A DNA stretch of 64,000 nt from Diphasiastrum complanatum (Eukaryota; Streptophyta; Lycopodiopsida; Lycopodiales; Lycopodiaceae): the NCBI GenBank assembly GCA_029204225.1, contig MU832556.1, positions 1 through 64,000 on the forward strand, read 5' to 3'. The stretch's first letter is position 1. Each line of letters opens with the position of its first letter. Under the pieces are notes generated by a model. That model made no database searches. It worked only from the letters and a program-made list of their open reading frames with translations, and was not told the origin of the DNA. This document shows, one piece after another, positions 24,266-37,200 of this stretch. Made by a program: the position numbers and the translations under genes.

Positions 24266-24856
24266 ATCAAGAACAACAAGAAAATTAGCAGCCTACACAT
24301 TAGAAGTCAAGACATCAAGAGAAGAAGAGTTAGAAGAATACAATAGCATTGAAGAATGTTCTCCAAATGAAGAAAGAACTCTTGAATACATTATCCATGC
24401 TGGTACAACTATTTATATCAACAAATTTGTCATTTGGCCACTTGCCAAAAATTGCCCTAAAATGATAGTTTGTTTTTGTATTTTCCAAGTCTATTATCAT
24501 TTTAGGAATTTTGGTTGTCAAAGAAAAGGCGATCTGATCAAGAATTTTTCTATCATCAAAGCTTGATCAAAGATCTACTCGCTCTAATGATGTGATTATC
24601 TTTGATAGGAAGAACTAGTACTAGGCAATAATGGAGTTAAAGGGTATAACAGTGATCGAAAGTATAGACCCAAACCTGAGGAAGGAGTAGATACTATATT
24701 GGGCTTTCATCAACTGATCTAAATCAATCAAATCTCGTTTAGAGGATGATCTCCCCCAAGGTTGAAACTTTTCTATTGGTTCGACACTATCAAAAAGGGA
24801 TGTTGGGTGTACTGCAATCACTATCCTACAGAAACAAGCAACAACGGGTACAAAAC

Positions 24857-25087
24857 AGTGTCATATCCTAGGAAATCTGAAAAGAGAAAGCTAGACCACC
24901 GCCTAGCCCCCACATGGTCAATAAATGGTCTAAATTTATCTATTTCAGTCACACTAGAACATGTGTTGGACGAAACAATAATGTCGTATTCTAAGAAACT
25001 AAAAAGAGAAAAGTAGACTACCACCTAGGCCCCACATGGTCAATGGTCTAGTTTTGTCTATTTTAGTCACATTAGAATAGGTGCTAA
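24857..25087 (+). repeat. Diverged tandem duplication of about 122 bp
   Basis: Two neighbouring blocks share TCATATCCTAGGAAA / TCGTATTCTAAGAAA starts, AAAGAGAAA, CACCTAG/CGCCTAG, CCCCACATGGTCAAT, and TCAGTCACACTAGAA / TTAGTCACATTAGAA. They span about 24,859-24,967 and 24,981-25,087. No coding function is evident. Confidence 0.7.
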
Positions 25088-25505
25088 ATCAAGGTCTCAA
25101 GTTAACCCTAAATTAAAAGAGTTCAGTCACTACGAAGCCCCCGCAATGTCACTGATTGAACTTCTCTAATTAGGATAAACCTAAGTCTTGATCACTAGAC
25201 GAAACAATTAAAATGAGAAACAAAAGCTAATATCTACCCTGGGAAGGTTTATCCACTCCTCGACTGTTGTTCTCAAGTTTGAAATGGGGTTGGCGAATGA
25301 ACAAGATTTTGACCAAGTATGAACAAAAAGCAAGGCACACACAAATAGACGACACCTGTTAAGAAGATTAAAAACAGAAAATAGTGGCAGAAACAATAAA
25401 AATCATCAAAAGTGACATGTTTTCCTACTCGTCGTTCTATTCCCTAACGATGGAGCCAAAATTTTATGTTACCCTTATTTTTGCCACCTGTCCTATAAAT
25501 GTCAT
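25088..25505. other. No feature recognised
   Basis: A+T-rich sequence with no repeat, domain or splice-consistent exon that I can support. Confidence 0.4.
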
Positions 25506-25565
25506 CTTTGCTAGACTACAATGGGCAAGAAAAGAAAGGACCAATTCCATTGTAGTATAGCAAGG
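25506..25565. repeat. 60-bp perfect-stem-like hairpin
   Basis: CTTTGCTAGACTACAATGG (25,506-25,524) pairs with CCATTGTAGTATAGCAAGG (25,547-25,565) with two mismatches in 19 positions, leaving a 22-nt A-rich loop. It could be the end of a foldback or MITE element or a small-RNA-like hairpin. Confidence 0.6.
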
Positions 25566-29203
<3,638 letters not shown>

Positions 29204-30282
29204 TTTGCAATATGGTGTACTTGTTATTTTGTTGAATGTAAACTACCTGCATCAGAGGACGTGCTTGCACGCTTGAGAATCCAAGTTGCAAAAGAAGATC
29301 TCACAACATCCACACTTTTAAGTAAAAACTTGACCTCTTCTAATATACGATGGAACTGGCTTTCTGTATGCTTGTAAGAAGAGAATAAGTTCTTAGTCTA
29401 GCATGTTGTCACTCAATTTCTTGTCGTCTACTGAAGATGCGAGTTTCTTCAGTGAGCAGAAGCACTGAGATCAATCGGAAGTATATGAGCTCAATGTACT
29501 TACAAATCCTGCCAGGAGCACTATCGTTGTCCAAATAAATGCTAGAATACCCAATCGGCTTGTTGCCTTCTCAAGAAGTGCCAATCTTACTGTACTATTC
29601 AGGTGTCTGAAAATCGTCAACTTTCAGCTCTCCGTTGAGTTCTATTGTCTCTGATTTTCTTCTGGTGATGATTGATGTTTTGCGACTCTCCGACTACATC
29701 TCTATCTTGATCGCTTGCACCTCCGCCATATCTTGAGTGCGGTGAGAATGGTGTCTTGAACATCATCCGGATACTTTTGCTATTGGATTATTTAGCCACC
29801 TTCTCAGTAACCTCAATATCATTGATCAGCCAGAATCCAGATTACGCTTTGACCTTGTATAAGAAAGTGCAAACGACTTTCATAACTAATTCAGTCAAAT
29901 GTTTTCAACCATCGTTTTACAGCTAGGCCAGTCCTTCGGAACATAGTAGAGGTCGTCATATTGCTATAACAATTGGAAAAGATGTCCTGGATTGTTCTAT
30001 TTCAGAGAAAAATCAACAACGGCTTTGAGAAATTAGCAGCGGCTCTAAAAAATCAGTAGCGGATACATGTTTTGAATGAGAGAGAAAACCCTAAAAGTTC
30101 TTTGTTATGCTCAGCATAACAAAAAAACTTTCAAAAGTCTTTCTTGTTATGCTCAACATAAGAAATAAACTTTTTGAACGATTTCTTCAATTTGAAAAAA
30201 ACTTTGCATTTCAAATTACTCTTCACTAGTCAACACTTTTCAAACTTTTTGTTTGAAATTTTTTTAAAGTTCGAGTGTGTAT
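29204..30282. other. No gene recognised; short palindromes near 30,105-30,165
   Basis: The stretch is A+T-rich. GTTATGCTCAGCATAAC (near 30,103-30,119) and a variant near 30,149 resemble the motif that builds the foldback element at 36.4 kb. The stretch ends at the target duplicate TGTAT (30,278-30,282) of Copia-1. Confidence 0.45.
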
Positions 30283-30934
30283 TGTGAAAAATTGTCAACT
30301 AGTAGTATTTTCCTAACTTGAGATTTTGTAGGCCTATGGCCAAATAAAAGTTAGAGATAGGTTCATACATGTATGTAGAGGCCCAAAGTATGTGTACACT
30401 ACTTTTGAGGTCACATTAATTAGAGGAGGTCGAGTGTGGAGCTCTTCTATTGGCTCATAATTTGGTGCATTCCTATTTGACCAAATTTCTAGGTATATGG
30501 GTGAATCCTATTGGACCCCAATTTTAGCCTATCATAAGACAAGTGGCCAAGAGGCACTATGGCTGCTATAAATAGCCATCTCCACGAGTATGTACACATC
30601 TCATTTTCATTCTATTGAATGAATGTTATGCTCTTTGAAGGTCCATCTTCTTCTCTCTCACTTTTTTGTTCATATCTTGCATTCTAGCCACTAGAATTGT
30701 GATTTCTTTGTTGCTATGGCTTCACACGTGTGAAATGCAGGTTGTAGGCTCTGAAGTACGGAAGGGACAGCAAGTTTCTGTTTGTGGAAGCTTATGATCA
30801 GATTTTGATGTTTAGTTGATGTTTAGTATGCTTAACATCACAATTTCTATCATTTTTTCAATCTAGATGTGCATAACTTCCATGGCCAAGATCTTTATGA
30901 AACTTTAGCATCTTTTGGATCTGAGTTTTTCACA
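30283..30934 (+). repeat. 5' LTR of Copia-1
   Basis: The LTR contains a TATA box TATAAATAG (30,567-30,575) and the palindrome TTCACACGTGTGAA (30,721-30,734), downstream of the presumed transcription start. It is directly followed by the primer binding site. Confidence 0.95.
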
Positions 30935-30946
30935 TGGTATCAGAGC
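30935..30946 (+). other. Primer binding site of Copia-1
   Basis: TGGTATCAGAGC immediately abuts the LTR end TTTTTCACA and is complementary to initiator-Met tRNA. Confidence 0.93.
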
Positions 30947-31543
30947 ATTAGGCGGCCAAATGTGCAGGTTTTGCCAGATTTAGAAGAGATTTGTGGGCGA
31001 GTTTGCTTTTGTAGCATTCCAATCAAGTTTCTAGCTAAAAATCTTGTTGATTTATGTGTAGAAATTGGATCTTTGTGATCAAAACATCATTTGTATGCAT
31101 TTCAATTGAAGTAGGGCGAATTCCCTCTGTACTTATCAGAATAAGGAGACAAAAATTGTTTTGGAAAGAGGGAGATGCAAGATCCAACAAGATCCTATTA
31201 GTTTTCCATTCTAGCATATAGTTTTTTGATTCAATTTCTTGCTTCTTCATGTCAAAAACTTCAAAATTGATGTAACCCTCTGATTTTCAGTTTGCTGAAT
31301 GATTCAAGAGTGTATTTCAATCTTAGGAGTGAGGGAAAAGCAAGTATATTGAGGTTTGGTCTTGGTTTGATCAAGAAATCATAAAACTAGTGGCTAAAAT
31401 TAAGGAAAAAGTGAGGAAAAGAGAGAAAAAGTAAGGTTTTAGGTTCCAAATCTTTGTGATTTCTTCTTGTGTTTCATTTGTTGATTCAAGAGAGTGCTTA
31501 GTGCATTGGAACAGGTCAAAGATCAGAGATCAATCATTGCAAC

Positions 31544-34500
31544 ATGGCTACAAATGGAGGCTACATGTTGGAAAGCAATGATAGGCTTACCTCCCTCAAC
31601 TATTCTACTTGGAAAGTAAGGATGGAGTCTTTGCTTGAGATGAATGAGTTGATGGATATTGTTGTAGGTGTGGAGGAGAGACCTTTGGCACCTCAAGAAC
31701 AATTGAGGTATGACAAGAGGGCAAAGAAAGCCCTTCACATGATCAAGATGAATGTGACAAATGAGCTTATCAAAGAGGTTGGTAAGTGCACATCATCTAG
31801 TGAAGCTTGGGAAGCCTTGAAGAAGGTTTATGAATCCAAGTCTACTTCTAGAGTGTTGACTTTAAGAAGGCAAATCTTTTCTTGTATGCAAAAGAAGAGT
31901 GAGAATGGACATGCTTTTGTTTTGAGAGTTAAAGCATTGAATGATGAGTTAGCATGCATTAATGATGGCATAAATAATGAGGAGCTTGTTCAAGTGATTC
32001 TCAATGGCTTGTTGGATGATCATGCTAATCTTGTTCAAAGTTATGCTATCCAAAAATGTTTACCAAGTGTTGGAGACTTGCAAGAGGTCTTGTTGGCTGA
32101 AGAATTCAGGTTGCAAGCAAGAGTGGGAGCATCTTCTACATCTCAAGGAGGAGAAGAGGAGGCAATGTTCTCTAAAGGCAAGTTCAAGGGCAAAGGTAAA
32201 AGCAATTGGTCTAAAGGGCAAGACCAAGGTGAGCACTCTACTTTTGGCAAAAAGAAGGATAGATCTAAGCTAAAATGTTTCTATTGTGGAGTCAAAGGGC
32301 ATTTTGCTAGTGATTGTTTTAAGAAAAAGAGGGATCAAGGGGAAAAGCAAACCAATCTAACTATTGATGAGGGTGGGGATGAGCTTCTTTCAAATGATGC
32401 TTTTGTTATGTCATCTTGCTTGTTGGCTAATCATGGAGACATTGATCCTTGGTGGATTGATAGTGGAGCCACTTCTCATATGACATATCATAAAGAGTAT
32501 TTTTCATCTTTAATGGCATTTGATGGTGATAGGAAGGTAATCTATACCGCAAATGATGGTGAGTGTGCAATCAAGGGGATTGGCACAATTCCTATTTCAC
32601 TTTCTACAAATAGGAATATAGAATTGAAAGATGTTTTGCTCATTCCATCCATTACCAAGAACTTACTTAGTGTAAGCCAAATGCTTGACAAAGGATTCAA
32701 AGTTGAGTTTGATGGTGATGCTTGCTTGATCAAAAAGGGGTGTAGTATCATTGCAAAAGGGAAAAGGCAAGGGAAATTGTTCAAGCTTGATGCATGTGTT
32801 GTTGCTAACCAAGTTGGATGCATGGCAAATGAACAAATGTCAATTCAAGAGGTATGGCATAAAAGGATGGGACATCTCAACTACAAGGCCTTGGAGGTAA
32901 TAGCCAAAAAGGAGGTAGTAAGGGGACTTCCCAAGTCTCTTACTTGCTTGAATCATGTTTGTGAAGAATGTGCTTTGTCTAAATCACATAGATTGCCATA
33001 TACTAGATCTATATCTAGATCTAAGATGCCTTTTTCTCTCTTGCATTCGGATATTCATGGTGTTACTACAATTAGCAATGGAGGTGCTAAGATGTATGTA
33101 ACTTTCATTGATGATTTTAGTAGATTTTGTTGGGTTTATCTACTAAAGAGCAAGGATGAGGTGTTTGATGTGTTTGTCAAGTTCAAAGTTGCTATTGAGA
33201 CTCAATTTACAACCAAAATCAAATGCTTGAGGAGCGACAATGGTGGTGAATACATTTCTAACAAATTCAAAGCCTTTTGCGATGAGCATGGGATCAAGAG
33301 GGAGTACACATGTCCAAGAACACCACAACAAAATGGAGTGGCCGAGAGGAAGAATAGAACCTTGTGTGAGAGTGCAAAGGCAATGAGATTGAATGCTAAT
33401 CTTCCTAAACCTTTTTGGAGTGATGCTTTGTTGTGTGCAAATTTCCTATGCAATAGATGGCCAAGTGTTGTATTGGAAGGAAAAACCCCTTTTGAAGCTT
33501 TGTTTGGTACGAAGCCTAATGTCAAGTTTCTAAGAACTTTTGGATGCATTTGCTACTTCAACATTACTCTTGATGATAGAACTAAGGAGGATCCATCTTC
33601 AAGAAAGGGCATTTTTGTTGGTTATAGTGAAGTAAGCAAAGCATATAGGATTTATGTTCCTTCAATCAAGAAAGTGTTCACAAGTAGGGATGTCATTTTT
33701 GATGAAAGTAACATTCCAAAAGTTGTTTCAAGTGATGATGGTGTTGTTGCAACTAATGTGCTTGATGACAATGGAGTTGATGACACATTGGATGTGGATG
33801 TTGAAGAAGCCTCTTCAAGTCAAATTCCAAGGAGAACTCCAAGGCATAAAGTGAAACCCTCAAGGCTCACTTATGATGGCAAAGGTAAGCAAGTGGTGGA
33901 TGGATCCAACTATGCTTTCCTAACTTCTTTTGATGTACCTTCATGTGTAGATGAAGCAAGGCAAGAAGAGGAATGGATCCAAGCAATGGATCTTGAGTTT
34001 GAAGCACTTATGAAGAACAACACATGGAGATTGGTGGAGCTTCCAAAGGGCAAAAGTGCAATTGGATGCAAATGGATCTTCAAGGTAAAGACAAATCAAG
34101 ATGGATCTATCAACAAGTTGAAGGCAAGGTTGGTGGCTAAAGGTTATGCTCAAGAGCATGGCATTGACTATGAGGAAACCTTTGCACCCGTGGCAAAGAT
34201 GGTGAGCATAAGAGTAATCATTTCCCTTGCAACTCTTTATGGATGGGATCTTTGGCAATTAGACATTTCTAATGCTTTCTTGAATGGTGATCTTGAAGAG
34301 GAAGTCTACATGGAGCAACCCGAGAGCTATGTTTCTCATAGCAAGCCTAATCATGTGTGTTTTCTACAAAAAAGTTTGTATGGTCTTAAGCAAGCACCAA
34401 GGAGTTGGTATGCTAGGCTTAACTCTTTTCTACTTTCTCAAAACTTCACTATGAGTGAGTATGATCATTCACTTTACTTTAGAATTAGTGCTAATGATGT

Positions 34501-35494
34501 TACAATCCTTCTAATTTATGTGGATGACATTATTTTAAGTGGAGGGAACAAGGAAGATATAGAAGATATCAAGAAAGCACTAAAAAAGGAATTTGAAGTG
34601 CATGATCTTGGTCTTTTGAGCTATATCTTAGGAATAGAAGTAATTAGAACTTCTCAAATCACTTTTATTTCACAAGAGAAGTATGCTATTTCTATTCTCA
34701 ATAGATTTCATATGGTAGATGCAAATCCTATTGATACACCTATGGAATCACATGTAAAGCTAACTATAAGAGGTAATGAAAGATCCTTCGAGGACATTAC
34801 TCTCTATAGGAAGCTAATAGGTTCTCTTATATATCTAACCATCACAAGACCTGATTTATCTTATTGTGTTGGTAGATTAAGCCAATTCATGCAAGATCCT
34901 AGCATAGAACATTGGAAACTAGGAAAGAGGATCTTGAGATACATCTCGGGAACAAAAGATTTTGGCATTGTTTATAGAGGCTCATCACCTAACTTATTTG
35001 GTTTTTCAGATTCAGATTTTGCAGGAGACCTTATGGATAGAAAATCCATAAATGCACATGCTATTTTCATAGGTGATGGAGCTATCTCATGGATGTCGAA
35101 GAAACAAGCAACTATATCACTTTCTTCTAGTGAGGCCGAGTACAAAGCTTTGACATCATGCACAAAGGAGATGGTGTGGATCAAGAGGATGATTATGGAG
35201 CTTCATTTGCTGGATTTTTCAGAGAGTCCAATCATCTTTTGTGACAACCTTTCAGCCCAAAGTCTAGCAAGCAATCCGGTTTTTCATGCAAGGAGCAAAC
35301 ATATCGAGGTGGCTTACCATTTTGTGAGAGAACAAGTGTTGGCAAAAGAGATCAAGCTTGAACATGTCCCATCAAAGGAATGTGTGGCTGATATCTTTAC
35401 CAAAGCATTGGGAAAGGACTTATTTTTCAAGCATAGAACAAGTCTTGGTGTACTTTCTAAATCTATGCTAAAACTAGTTGAAGAGGGAGTGTGA
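31544..35494 (+). CDS. Copia-1 gag-pol polyprotein, 1,316 residues
   Basis: A single open frame encodes every copia function in the usual order. Gag (residues 1-about 270) has the LTSLNYSTWKVRMESLL motif and a CCHC zinc knuckle CFYCGVKGHFASDC (about residue 245). The protease follows with WWIDSGATSHM (about 302). The integrase zinc region is HKRMGHLNYKALE...CEECALSKSH (about 438-485). The integrase core starts LLHSDIHG and has FIDDFSRFCWVY, LRSDNGGEY and TPQQNGVAERKNRTL. RT has KWIFKVKTNQDG, LVAKGYAQEHGIDYEETF and YVDD (34,517-34,528, residue 992). RNase H has SDSDFAGDLMDRKS, SSSEAEYKAL and KHIEVAYHFVREQV. The stop TGA (35,492-35,494) lies inside the first five bases of the 3' LTR. ATG 31,544 opens the frame, 600 bp after the primer site. 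Confidence 0.96.
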   Translation: MATNGGYMLESNDRLTSLNYSTWKVRMESLLEMNELMDIVVGVEERPLAPQEQLRYDKRAKKALHMIKMNVTNELIKEVGKCTSSSEAWEALKKVYESKSTSRVLTLRRQIFSCMQKKSENGHAFVLRVKALNDELACINDGINNEELVQVILNGLLDDHANLVQSYAIQKCLPSVGDLQEVLLAEEFRLQARVGASSTSQGGEEEAMFSKGKFKGKGKSNWSKGQDQGEHSTFGKKKDRSKLKCFYCGVKGHFASDCFKKKRDQGEKQTNLTIDEGGDELLSNDAFVMSSCLLANHGDIDPWWIDSGATSHMTYHKEYFSSLMAFDGDRKVIYTANDGECAIKGIGTIPISLSTNRNIELKDVLLIPSITKNLLSVSQMLDKGFKVEFDGDACLIKKGCSIIAKGKRQGKLFKLDACVVANQVGCMANEQMSIQEVWHKRMGHLNYKALEVIAKKEVVRGLPKSLTCLNHVCEECALSKSHRLPYTRSISRSKMPFSLLHSDIHGVTTISNGGAKMYVTFIDDFSRFCWVYLLKSKDEVFDVFVKFKVAIETQFTTKIKCLRSDNGGEYISNKFKAFCDEHGIKREYTCPRTPQQNGVAERKNRTLCESAKAMRLNANLPKPFWSDALLCANFLCNRWPSVVLEGKTPFEALFGTKPNVKFLRTFGCICYFNITLDDRTKEDPSSRKGIFVGYSEVSKAYRIYVPSIKKVFTSRDVIFDESNIPKVVSSDDGVVATNVLDDNGVDDTLDVDVEEASSSQIPRRTPRHKVKPSRLTYDGKGKQVVDGSNYAFLTSFDVPSCVDEARQEEEWIQAMDLEFEALMKNNTWRLVELPKGKSAIGCKWIFKVKTNQDGSINKLKARLVAKGYAQEHGIDYEETFAPVAKMVSIRVIISLATLYGWDLWQLDISNAFLNGDLEEEVYMEQPESYVSHSKPNHVCFLQKSLYGLKQAPRSWYARLNSFLLSQNFTMSEYDHSLYFRISANDVTILLIYVDDIILSGGNKEDIEDIKKALKKEFEVHDLGLLSYILGIEVIRTSQITFISQEKYAISILNRFHMVDANPIDTPMESHVKLTIRGNERSFEDITLYRKLIGSLIYLTITRPDLSYCVGRLSQFMQDPSIEHWKLGKRILRYISGTKDFGIVYRGSSPNLFGFSDSDFAGDLMDRKSINAHAIFIGDGAISWMSKKQATISLSSSEAEYKALTSCTKEMVWIKRMIMELHLLDFSESPIIFCDNLSAQSLASNPVFHARSKHIEVAYHFVREQVLAKEIKLEHVPSKECVADIFTKALGKDLFFKHRTSLGVLSKSMLKLVEEGV

Positions 35495-36142
35495 AAAATT
35501 GTCAACTAGTAGTATTTTCCTAACTTGAGATTTTGTAGGCCTATGGCCAAATAAAAGTTAGAGATAGGTTCATACATGTATGTAGAGGCCCAAAGTATGT
35601 GTACACTACTTTTGAGGTCACATTAATTAGAGGAGGTCGAGTGTGGAGCTCTTCTATTGGCTCATAATTTGGTGCATTCCTATTTGACCAAATTTCTAGG
35701 TATATGGGTGAATCCTATTGGACCCCAATTTTAGCCTATCATAAGACAAGTGGCCAAGAGGCACTATGGCTGCTATAAATAGCCATCTCCACGAGTATGT
35801 ACACATCTCATTTTCATTCTATTGAATGAATGTTATGCTCTTTGAAGGTCCATCTTCTTCTCTCTCACTTTTTTGTTCATATCTTGCATTCTAGCCACTA
35901 GAATTGTGATTTCTTTGTTGCTATGGCTTCACACGTGTGAAATGCAGGTTGTAGGCTCTGAAGTACGGACAGGGACAGCAAGTTTCTGTTTGTGGAAGCT
36001 TATGATCAGATTTTGATGTTTAGTTGATGTTTAGTATGCTTAACATCACAATTTCTATCATTTTTTCAATCTAGATGTGCATAACTTCCATGGCCAAGAT
36101 CTTTATGAAACTTTAGCATCTTTTGGATCTGAGTTTTTCACA
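35490..36142 (+). repeat. 3' LTR of Copia-1
   Basis: The 653-bp copy of 30,283-30,934 has one extra base. It carries the TATAAATAG box (about 35,774-35,782) and the palindrome TTCACACGTGTGAA (35,928-35,941), and is followed by the TGTAT target duplicate. Confidence 0.95.
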
Positions 36143-36147
36143 TGTAT

Positions 36148-36432
36148 AGCTCCCAAAAAACCCTTTTAGAGAATTATCCTATCATCCAAGCAAGGTTTCC
36201 CATGGGTTTATCCTCTTCAGTCTTTAAAAGTTCAATATTATAGAGTTTTTTTCTCTTCACTAGGTATTCTCCCACATCTTTCAAAAAAATATACCACGGA
36301 ATGCAATTACACAGTAGATCATGACAAAACAAATTTACAAACTTTATAAAACATATGCTAGATGTTTCTAAGAGCATTGTCCTACTAAATTTCAATGACT
36401 TTAACTCTACTGTGATTTGAATTTATGGAAGT
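36148..36432. other. Copia-1 flank, no feature recognised
   Basis: This is host or older-repeat sequence continuous with 30,282 before the insertion. I see nothing codable. Confidence 0.4.
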
Positions 36433-36745
36433 TGCATGTCCGCTCTCTTGCTACGTTGAGCATAGCAAACAAACAGACGTGGAAGTTCATTTTGTGATGC
36501 TGAACATAGCAAATTTTTTTTCGCTATTTCAGCATAGGAATGAGCACGAGCCTTCATTGCTTTTGCCAACAACTTTGTCGACGAAGCGTAACTATGTTCA
36601 ACAAGGTTGTTGAAAAAAGCGACAAAGGCCCATGCTCATTCTTGTGCTAGGCATAGCAAAAACACTTTTGCTATGCTCAGCATAGCAAAGGAATACCACG
36701 TCCGCTCTTTTGTTATGCTGAGCATAGCCGAAGAGCGGACATGAA
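36433..36745. repeat. Foldback element: 310-bp imperfect palindrome built from nested inverted repeats
   Basis: The left arm begins GCATGTCCGCTCT (from about 36,433) and the right arm ends AGAGCGGACATGA (about 36,745). Further inward, matching segments include GACGTGGAAG with CCACGTC, and GAATGAGCACGAGCCTT with AAGGCCCATGCTCATTC, towards a centre near 36,585. Within the arms the motif GCTATGCTCAGCATAGC, itself palindromic, recurs in five forms. No coding capacity is seen. It resembles a foldback or MITE-type DNA element. Confidence 0.75.
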
Positions 36746-36754
36746 AGTTTTACA

Positions 36755-37200
36755 AACTTAAACTATTAAAAAAAATAAAAATAAAAATATTAACAAAAAA
36801 AAATTAAAGTGAAAAAAAATATAAAAAAATATAAAATTTTAAAATTTTCAAAAATCAAAATATTAAAAAATTATAAAAATTATAAGATTTAAACATCAAA
36901 TTTTAAAATTTTGAAAGAAAAACAAAAAATCTTAAAAATCTTAAAATTTGAAAATCAAAAAATCAAAATTAATAGTAAAACAATATATTTAAAAAACTTA
37001 AAATTTTAAAATAGATTAAAAATATACTACAAAATTTTAAAATTTAAATTTAAATATTTACAGTAAAAATAAAGATAAAAAATTTTAAAATATAATTACA
37101 AATTTAATCATAAAAACAATTTAATAATTCACAAATAAAAAATCGTAGATTGAAAAAAAAAAATTATATGTTTGAATTTTTTTTTAGGAATACACGAGTT
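36755..37200. repeat. Extremely A+T-rich low-complexity tract
   Basis: About 450 bp consist almost wholly of A/T, with recurring AAAATTTTAAAAT and AAAAATATAAAA words. G and C are nearly absent. Confidence 0.9.

Larger units (their letters stand above)
30283..36142 (+). mobile_element. Copia-1: complete Ty1/copia retrotransposon with open gag-pol
   Basis: Two LTRs of 652 and 653 bp flank a single open gag-pol frame. They begin TGTGAAAA, end TTTTTCACA, and differ by one inserted base near 35,969. The perfect 5-bp target duplication is TGTAT (30,278-30,282 and 36,143-36,147). The primer site TGGTATCAGAGC (30,935-30,946) and a purine tract (GAAGAGGGAG, 35,480-35,489) border the LTRs. All parts needed for autonomous transposition are present and uninterrupted, so this is a young and possibly active element. 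Confidence 0.96.
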
